Positions 5,251 through 8,809 of a stretch of 8,809 bases of DNA are shown piece after piece. Position 1 is the first letter of the stretch; each line of letters starts with the position of its first letter. The position numbers were made by a program, and so were the translations under genes. Below the pieces are notes generated by a model. That model was not told the origin of the DNA. It did not search any database and saw only the letters and a program-made list of their open reading frames with translations. Source of the DNA: Mycobacterium sp. (GTDB lineage: Bacteria; Actinomycetota; Actinomycetes; Mycobacteriales; Mycobacteriaceae); assembly GCA_029256565.1 (NCBI GenBank), contig JAQSXQ010000044.1:1-8809 (forward strand), written 5' to 3'.

Positions 5251-5919
5251 CTAGCGGCACCAGCGTCCGGTCGCGGGTAGCACCGCCAGCACGATGGTGG
5301 CCAGCGGCAGCGCCGGGATGGCGTAGACGATCGCGGGCAGGCTGGCGCCCGCCACGAACAGGCCCGCGAAGATCATCAGCGCGACGATGCTGCCGACGCC
5401 GATGAGCAGCCGACCGATGCGACGGCGCAGCAGCAACGAGATCAGCCCGCCGATGGTGGCCGCAGCCGACACCGCGGTGAGGAAACCGATTGCGATGCAG
5501 AACAGTTCGTCGGTGCGCCACCAGTTGGTGATCAGCGACGTGGCGATGACGGCGGTGGCCCAGCCGCTGATGATCGCCATCGTTGCGGTGGCCGAGGCGG
5601 CACCGGGGCTGGGGCGGGGACGCACGACCTCCGGGGTGGCGCGCGGCGGATAGGGCGCCTGAGGGTCGTCGGGCGGCCGCAGGAAGGTGTGCGCGTCCGG
5701 CGGTTCGATGAACGTGGTCTGCGACTCGGGCGGGGTGATGAACGTCGTCTGCGGGTCGTCGGGCCCGGGTGGGGCTACGACGGGTACCGGGCCGGTAGGG
5801 GCTCGACGGATGATGCCGGTCTGCGGGGCGAAGTCGGCGTGCAGAGGATCCGGGCGTCGCCTGATGATGCGCGTTCGGTCTGAGGATGGTCCGTCGGAGG
5901 AGGACGTCCGGTCAGCCAC
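5251..5919 (-). CDS. Four-helix membrane protein with a repetitive proline-rich N-terminal tail, function unknown
   Basis: I do not recognise a characterised family. The 222-residue protein starts at GTG 5919, 4 nt after the M23 peptidase stop, so translation is probably coupled. Residues 1-110 are hydrophilic and rich in Pro, Thr, Arg and Asp, with no signal peptide. They contain two copies of Thr-x-Ile-Ile-Arg-Arg (from 16 and 34) and three degenerate copies of QTTFIxPPxx (57-85). The second half holds four hydrophobic segments, about 111-131, 139-164, 171-192 and 195-216, with an RRRIGR loop after the second. The likely topology puts the tail in the cytosol. M. tuberculosis, as I recall its map, has no gene here between uvrD1 and Rv0950c, so this may be a lineage-specific addition. 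A structural partner of the adjacent M23 protein in envelope growth is only an inference from the coupling. The stop is 34 bp from the convergent uvrD1 stop; no terminator is evident between them. Confidence 0.75.
   Translation of the reverse strand: MADRTSSSDGPSSDRTRIIRRRPDPLHADFAPQTGIIRRAPTGPVPVVAPPGPDDPQTTFITPPESQTTFIEPPDAHTFLRPPDDPQAPYPPRATPEVVRPRPSPGAASATATMAIISGWATAVIATSLITNWWRTDELFCIAIGFLTAVSAAATIGGLISLLLRRRIGRLLIGVGSIVALMIFAGLFVAGASLPAIVYAIPALPLATIVLAVLPATGRWCR
5665..5751 (-). repeat. Degenerate 10-codon tandem repeat in the membrane protein tail
   Basis: Two full copies (QTTFITPPES and QTTFIEPPDA, 5751-5722 and 5721-5692) and a decayed third (HTFLRPPDD, 5691-5665) are read on the minus strand. 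The shared core is a threonine followed by Phe, a hydrophobic residue, a variable residue and Pro-Pro. Copies are similar at DNA level as well, for example gatgaacgt repeated on the plus strand. Confidence 0.7.
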
Positions 5920-5923
5920 CGAA

Positions 5924-6994
5924 CTAGCCTACGTAACCGCCAGGGGTCAGGCCACGCGATGCGAGCCACGGCACCGGGTCGATGCGGTTGGTGCCGCCGG
6001 ACAGCACCTCGAAGTGCAGGTGGGGGCCGGTCGAGTTGCCGCGGTTGCCCATGGTGGCGATCTGGTCGCCAGCCATGACGCGCTCGCCCATGCTGACCGA
6101 CCAGGTGTTCAGGTGGCCGTACAGGGTCACGGTGCCGTCGGAGTGACGCAGCTTCACCCAGGCGCCGTAGCCGGCGGTGGGGCCGACGTCGACGACGACG
6201 CCGTCCGAGGCGGCCAGGATCGGCGTGCCGATCGAGTTGGCGATGTCGATGCCGGCGTGCAGCACGCCCCAGCGGTAGCCGAAGCCCGACGTCCACACGC
6301 CCTTGGTCGGCATGACGAACATGGGGCGGACGAGGCGGGCCTCGCGCTCGGCGCGCTCCTGGGCGTAGGCGGCGCCGTTGGCGAGTTCCTCGCTGTGGAT
6401 CGCGGCGCTGGCGACCGGGGCCACGGTGACGATCTGCATGCCGTCGACGGAGCCGGTGATGGTGCTGCCGTCGACGAAGGCGCCCTGGCCCGCGGCGAGC
6501 ATGGTGTCGGCGGCGGGAACGTCGGTGCTGTTGGCGACGGAGTAGGCAGCGGCCGCGGTGGCGCCTGCTGCCATCGCTGCGGCGACGAGACGGCCCTTGA
6601 CCGCTCCGGCGTCGAGCTTGCGGTGTGCGCCCCGCCGCGACGACATGTCGATGACGTCGGTCTGCGCCATGCCGTCACTGGTGTCGGTGTTGCTCTCGCG
6701 GTAGGCGCGTGCCGTCTGACGAGCACTGTGGCGGCCGCCGCCGGTGAGCTGGAACTGAGTGGGGACCTCGAGCCGCAGCGGGATCAGGTCGTCGGTGTCG
6801 TGCAGGTCGTCCAGCTCGGGGGCGTGGATGACGCGGGCTTCGCGGTCGAAGGCGGAGCTGTTGCTGAAACCGAGGTCGTCGCCCAGGTCAGCCAGGTCGC
6901 CGAACTCGTTGAACGGAATGATGTCGGTGATGGTGGCGTCATAAGCGCCCGTCGGAACCCCTTGCGGGAATCTGGACGAACTGTGCTCTGCCAA
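5924..6994 (-). CDS. Membrane-anchored M23-family (LytM-type) metallopeptidase
   Basis: A 356-residue protein of the Rv0950c type. The C-terminal domain (about 225-345) has the zinc peptidase motifs intact: His246 and Asp250 in LHAGIDIA, His294 in YGHL, and His325/His327 in GPHLHFEV. M23 enzymes cut peptide bonds in peptidoglycan cross-bridges, so it probably remodels the wall or regulates another hydrolase. Residues 1-130 are hydrophilic and acidic and would be cytosolic. One hydrophobic helix (about 134-153) anchors the protein. A charged, probably helical segment (200-222) links it to the catalytic domain outside. The start is TTG 6994, chosen because AAGGA at 7003-7007 stands 8 nt upstream and no in-frame ATG lies near. 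It is first of a probable two-gene operon with the membrane protein 4 nt downstream. A complete catalytic set argues for an active enzyme; the substrate bond cannot be read from sequence. Confidence 0.9.
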   Translation of the reverse strand: MAEHSSSRFPQGVPTGAYDATITDIIPFNEFGDLADLGDDLGFSNSSAFDREARVIHAPELDDLHDTDDLIPLRLEVPTQFQLTGGGRHSARQTARAYRESNTDTSDGMAQTDVIDMSSRRGAHRKLDAGAVKGRLVAAAMAAGATAAAAYSVANSTDVPAADTMLAAGQGAFVDGSTITGSVDGMQIVTVAPVASAAIHSEELANGAAYAQERAEREARLVRPMFVMPTKGVWTSGFGYRWGVLHAGIDIANSIGTPILAASDGVVVDVGPTAGYGAWVKLRHSDGTVTLYGHLNTWSVSMGERVMAGDQIATMGNRGNSTGPHLHFEVLSGGTNRIDPVPWLASRGLTPGGYVG

Positions 6995-7002
6995 CCGAAA
7001 TA

Positions 7003-7007
7003 TCCTT
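7003..7007 (-). promoter_or_regulatory. Ribosome binding site that supports the TTG start of the M23 gene
   Basis: AAGGA on the minus strand is 8 nt from the TTG at 6994. It is the best Shine-Dalgarno upstream of this gene and is the reason for accepting a rare TTG initiation codon. Confidence 0.65.
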
Positions 7008-7014
7008 AGTTCCG

Positions 7015-7028
7015 TAACCGTACCGTTA
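7015..7028. promoter_or_regulatory. Imperfect palindrome overlapping the M23 gene's candidate -10
   Basis: The 14-bp string TAACCGTACCGTTA has inverted TAAC/GTTA ends around a central GTAC, with one unpaired position in each half. It lies 21-34 nt upstream of the TTG start and overlaps the GATAAC -10 candidate. GTAAC/GTTAC half-sites resemble those reported for the MtrA response regulator, which controls wall hydrolases in actinobacteria, but the arrangement is not the classical direct repeat. The palindrome is seen; the regulator is a guess. Confidence 0.35.
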
Positions 7029-7053
7029 TCGAGGCCCCAGGCACGTTAACCAA
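7025..7053 (-). promoter_or_regulatory. Candidate SigA-type promoter of the M23 gene
   Basis: On the minus strand TTGGTT (7053-7048) is separated by 17 nt from GATAAC (7030-7025). The -10 box matches 4 of 6 consensus positions and the -35 box 3 of 6. A start near 7018 would give a leader of about 23 nt that contains the AAGGA site. Confidence 0.4.
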
Positions 7054-7097
7054 AATCCAATGTTGGTGGCAACCCGAGGATTGATTCCAACCGCGAT

Positions 7098-7113
7098 TGT
7101 GATCCGTATCACT
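7098..7113. promoter_or_regulatory. CRP-type binding site between the M23 gene and sucC
   Basis: TGTGATCCGTATCACT has perfect GTGA and TCAC half-sites with a 6-bp spacer, the consensus recognised by mycobacterial cAMP receptor protein (Rv3676 family). It is 153 bp upstream of the sucC ATG and about 100 bp upstream of the M23 start, so it could serve either gene. Regulation of TCA-cycle genes by CRP is established in mycobacteria in general; that this site controls sucCD is inference. Confidence 0.65.
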
Positions 7114-7173
7114 TCAGCACCCCGGTGAGATGTGCCACATGACTGGTAGGCGGTGCCGGAGCCTCCTCCGCGT

Positions 7174-7204
7174 GTGGATAAAGTTTCCACTGGTTCGAGT
7201 CCAG
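7174..7204 (+). other. Two consecutive stem-loops with 7-nt loops upstream of sucC
   Basis: GTGGA (7174-7178) pairs with TCCAC (7186-7190) around a TAAAGTT loop. Immediately after, CTGG (7190-7193) pairs with CCAG (7201-7204) around TTCGAGT, a loop identical in form to a tRNA T-arm. The two stems share C7190. No complete tRNA can be folded around them. The TAAAGT in the first loop (7179-7184) also fits a -10 hexamer, so the first stem may be promoter DNA rather than RNA. Confidence 0.4.
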
Positions 7205-7265
7205 CGCCAAATCTGGCCAGACCTCTAAATAACGCAAACGTCAACGCAGACAAGACAGTGAGCCC

Positions 7266-8429
7266 ATGGATCTCTTCGAATACCAGGCGAAAGAACTGTT
7301 CGCCAAGCACAACGTACCGACGACGCCGGGCCGGGTGACCGACTCCGCGGAGGATGCGAAGGCCATCGCCGAGGAGATCGGCAAGCCCGTCATGGTCAAG
7401 GCGCAGGTGAAGGTCGGCGGCCGCGGAAAGGCCGGCGGCGTGAAGTACGCAGCCACCCCCGACGACGCGTTCACGCACGCACAGAACATCCTCGGCCTCG
7501 ACATCAAGGGCCACGTCGTGAAGAAGCTCTTGGTCGCCGAGGCCAGTGACATCGCGGAGGAGTACTACATCTCCTTCCTGCTCGACCGCTCCAACCGCAC
7601 GTACCTCGCCATGTGCTCCGTCGAGGGCGGCATGGAGATCGAAGAGGTCGCGGCCACCAAGCCCGAGCGCCTCGCGAAGGTGCCCGTCGACGCCGTCAAG
7701 GGTGTCGACCTGGCCACCGCGCGCTCGATCGCCGAGCAGGGCCACCTGCCCGCCGAGGTGCTCGACGCCGCCGCGGTGACCATCCAGAAGCTGTGGGAGG
7801 TCTTCATCGGCGAGGACGCCACGCTGGTGGAGGTCAACCCGTTGGTGCGCACGCCCGACGATCAGATTCTCGCCCTCGACGGCAAGGTCACCCTCGACGC
7901 CAACGCGGACTTCCGGCAGCCGGATCACGAGGAGTTCGAGGACAAGGACGCCACGGATCCACTCGAGCTGAAGGCCAAGGAGAACGACCTCAACTACGTC
8001 AAGCTCGACGGTGCGGTCGGCATCATCGGCAACGGCGCCGGCCTGGTCATGTCGACCCTCGACGTGGTCGCCTACGCCGGTGAGAAGCACGGCGGCGTGA
8101 AGCCGGCGAACTTCCTCGACATCGGTGGCGGCGCCTCGGCCGAGGTGATGGCCAACGGCCTCGACGTCATCCTCGGCGACGAGCAGGTCAAGAGTGTCTT
8201 CGTCAACGTGTTCGGCGGAATCACCGCCTGCGACGCGGTGGCCAACGGCATCGTCGGCGCGCTCAAGAAGCTCGGCGACAGCGCGAACAAGCCGCTCGTG
8301 GTTCGTCTGGACGGCAACAACGTCGAAGAGGGTCGCCGCATCCTCGACGAAGCGAACCACCCCCTGGTCATCCAGGCCGAGACCATGGACGCCGGTGCCG
8401 ACAAGGCCGCCGAGCTGGCCAACAAGTAA
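7266..8429 (+). CDS. sucC: Succinyl-CoA synthetase (ADP-forming) beta subunit
   Basis: A 387-residue ATP-grasp enzyme subunit that, with SucD, converts succinyl-CoA, ADP and phosphate to succinate, ATP and CoA in the TCA cycle. It begins with the family's MDLFEYQAKELF. The N-terminal ATP-grasp half contains Lys45 in MVKAQVKVGGRGKAGGVK, the EYYISFLLDRSNRTYLAMCSVEGGMEIEEVA block, Glu189 and Asn191 in LVEVNPLV, and Asp205 in LALDGKVTLDANA (metal-nucleotide ligands in the family). The C-terminal flavodoxin-like half carries IIGNGAGLVMSTLD (from 253), NFLDIGGGASAEV and NVFGGITACDAV (from 314). Length equals the usual bacterial length. The ATG at 7266 lines up with homologues; only a weak GTGAG (7258-7262) precedes it. 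sucD follows after 12 bp. Upstream lie a CRP-type site and a pair of stem-loops. Nucleotide preference (ATP or GTP) cannot be decided by eye. Confidence 0.97.
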   Translation: MDLFEYQAKELFAKHNVPTTPGRVTDSAEDAKAIAEEIGKPVMVKAQVKVGGRGKAGGVKYAATPDDAFTHAQNILGLDIKGHVVKKLLVAEASDIAEEYYISFLLDRSNRTYLAMCSVEGGMEIEEVAATKPERLAKVPVDAVKGVDLATARSIAEQGHLPAEVLDAAAVTIQKLWEVFIGEDATLVEVNPLVRTPDDQILALDGKVTLDANADFRQPDHEEFEDKDATDPLELKAKENDLNYVKLDGAVGIIGNGAGLVMSTLDVVAYAGEKHGGVKPANFLDIGGGASAEVMANGLDVILGDEQVKSVFVNVFGGITACDAVANGIVGALKKLGDSANKPLVVRLDGNNVEEGRRILDEANHPLVIQAETMDAGADKAAELANK

Positions 8430-8441
8430 GGGAGCAAACCA

Positions 8442-8809
8442 ATGTCGATCTTCCTGAACAAGGACAGCAAGGTCATCGTCCAGGGCATCACGGGCGGCGA
8501 GGGCACCAAGCACACCGCGCTGATGCTCAAGGCCGGCACCCAGGTCGTGGGCGGCGTCAACGCCCGCAAGGCCGGAACCACCGTGTCGCACAAGGACAAG
8601 GATGGCAACGACGTCGAACTGCCGGTGTTCGGCAGCGTCGCCGAGGCGATGAAGGAGACCGGCGCCGACGTGTCGATCGCCTTCGTCCCGCCGGCGTTCT
8701 CCAAGGACGCCATCATCGAGGCCATCGACGCCGAGATCCCGCTGCTGGTCGTCATCACCGAGGGAATCCCGGTGCAGGACAGCGCCTATGCGTGGGCCTA
8801 CAACGTCGA
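8442..8809 (+). CDS. sucD: Succinyl-CoA synthetase alpha subunit, N-terminal fragment
   Basis: The first 122 codons are present and the gene runs off the right edge. ATG 8442 has a strong Shine-Dalgarno, GGGAG at 8430-8434, 7 nt upstream. The peptide opens MSIFLNKDSKVIVQGITGGE and shows the CoA-binding Rossmann domain of the family: QGITGGEGTKHT, GTQVVGGVNARKAGTTV, LPVFGSVAEAMKETGADVSIAFVPPAF, and the block SKDAIIEAIDAEIPLLVVITEGIPVQD. The alpha subunit binds CoA and carries the histidine that is phosphorylated during catalysis; that histidine lies beyond the window. It is co-transcribed with sucC, 12 bp apart. Confidence 0.96.
   Translation, partial: MSIFLNKDSKVIVQGITGGEGTKHTALMLKAGTQVVGGVNARKAGTTVSHKDKDGNDVELPVFGSVAEAMKETGADVSIAFVPPAFSKDAIIEAIDAEIPLLVVITEGIPVQDSAYAWAYNV

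Noticed and set aside
5687..7009. Plus-strand ORF of 440 codons opposite the M23 and membrane protein genes
   Set aside because: Shadow frame: the minus strand encodes a complete M23 catalytic domain and a clear four-helix protein, while this frame shows no recognisable domain.
7141..7225. tRNA gene suggested by GGTTCGAGTCC
   Set aside because: No D-arm, variable loop or complementary acceptor strands can be found at the required distances, and the anticodon-like loop lacks U33.
6995..7265. c-di-AMP (ydaO-type) riboswitch upstream of the M23 wall peptidase
   Set aside because: Such elements precede some actinobacterial wall hydrolases, but I could not find the conserved ydaO core on the minus strand here, and the candidate promoter leaves only a leader of about 23 nt.
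7026..8591. Long minus-strand ORF of 521 codons antisense to sucC and sucD
   Set aside because: It lies opposite two unmistakable genes; its His/Asp/Val/Gly-rich composition is the usual antisense artefact of GC-rich coding DNA.

Overview
The window looks like a rapidly growing mycobacterium (Mycolicibacterium or close kin). The DNA is GC-rich, the codons end in G or C, and the backbone order pgi / chorismate mutase / uvrD1 / M23 peptidase / sucC-sucD matches the core region around Rv0946c-Rv0952 of M. tuberculosis as I remember it. Individual proteins (chorismate mutase, UvrD1, SucC) are also very close to the mycobacterial forms.

Layout. The first 36 codons of pgi lie on the minus strand at the left edge. 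Divergent from it is a plus-strand pair: a succinate-semialdehyde-type aldehyde dehydrogenase, followed 3 bp later by a solitary molybdate-binding lipoprotein (ModA) with no permease or ATPase gene beside it. ModA converges, with 3 bp between the stop codons, on a minus-strand chorismate mutase. uvrD1 (Ku-linked DNA repair helicase) runs divergently from chorismate mutase. On the other side of uvrD1 lies a minus-strand pair: a membrane-anchored M23 peptidase and, 4 nt downstream, a four-helix membrane protein with a repetitive proline-rich tail. A regulatory region of about 270 bp separates that pair from the sucCD operon (TCA cycle), whose second gene runs off the right edge.

The most interesting element is the chorismate mutase leader between positions 2692 and 2806 (minus strand). 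A 19-codon ORF carries a Phe-Phe-Tyr-Gly-Tyr run (two TTT codons in a genome that writes Phe as TTC). Its control codons overlap the left arm of an 11-bp hairpin. Ten nucleotides after its stop codon begins a 15-bp GC-rich hairpin with a tetraloop and a U-rich tail, just before the chorismate mutase start. This is the geometry of a classical ribosome-mediated transcription attenuator that would sense charged Phe and Tyr tRNA and control the enzyme that commits chorismate to Phe and Tyr. I know of no description of such an element in mycobacteria.

Smaller points are a near-perfect CRP-type palindrome and two consecutive stem-loops with 7-nt loops upstream of sucC, an imperfect palindrome over the candidate -10 of the M23 gene, leaderless-type promoters, and degenerate Thr-containing repeats in the membrane protein. 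Everything was read by eye; no alignments, folding or searches were run.
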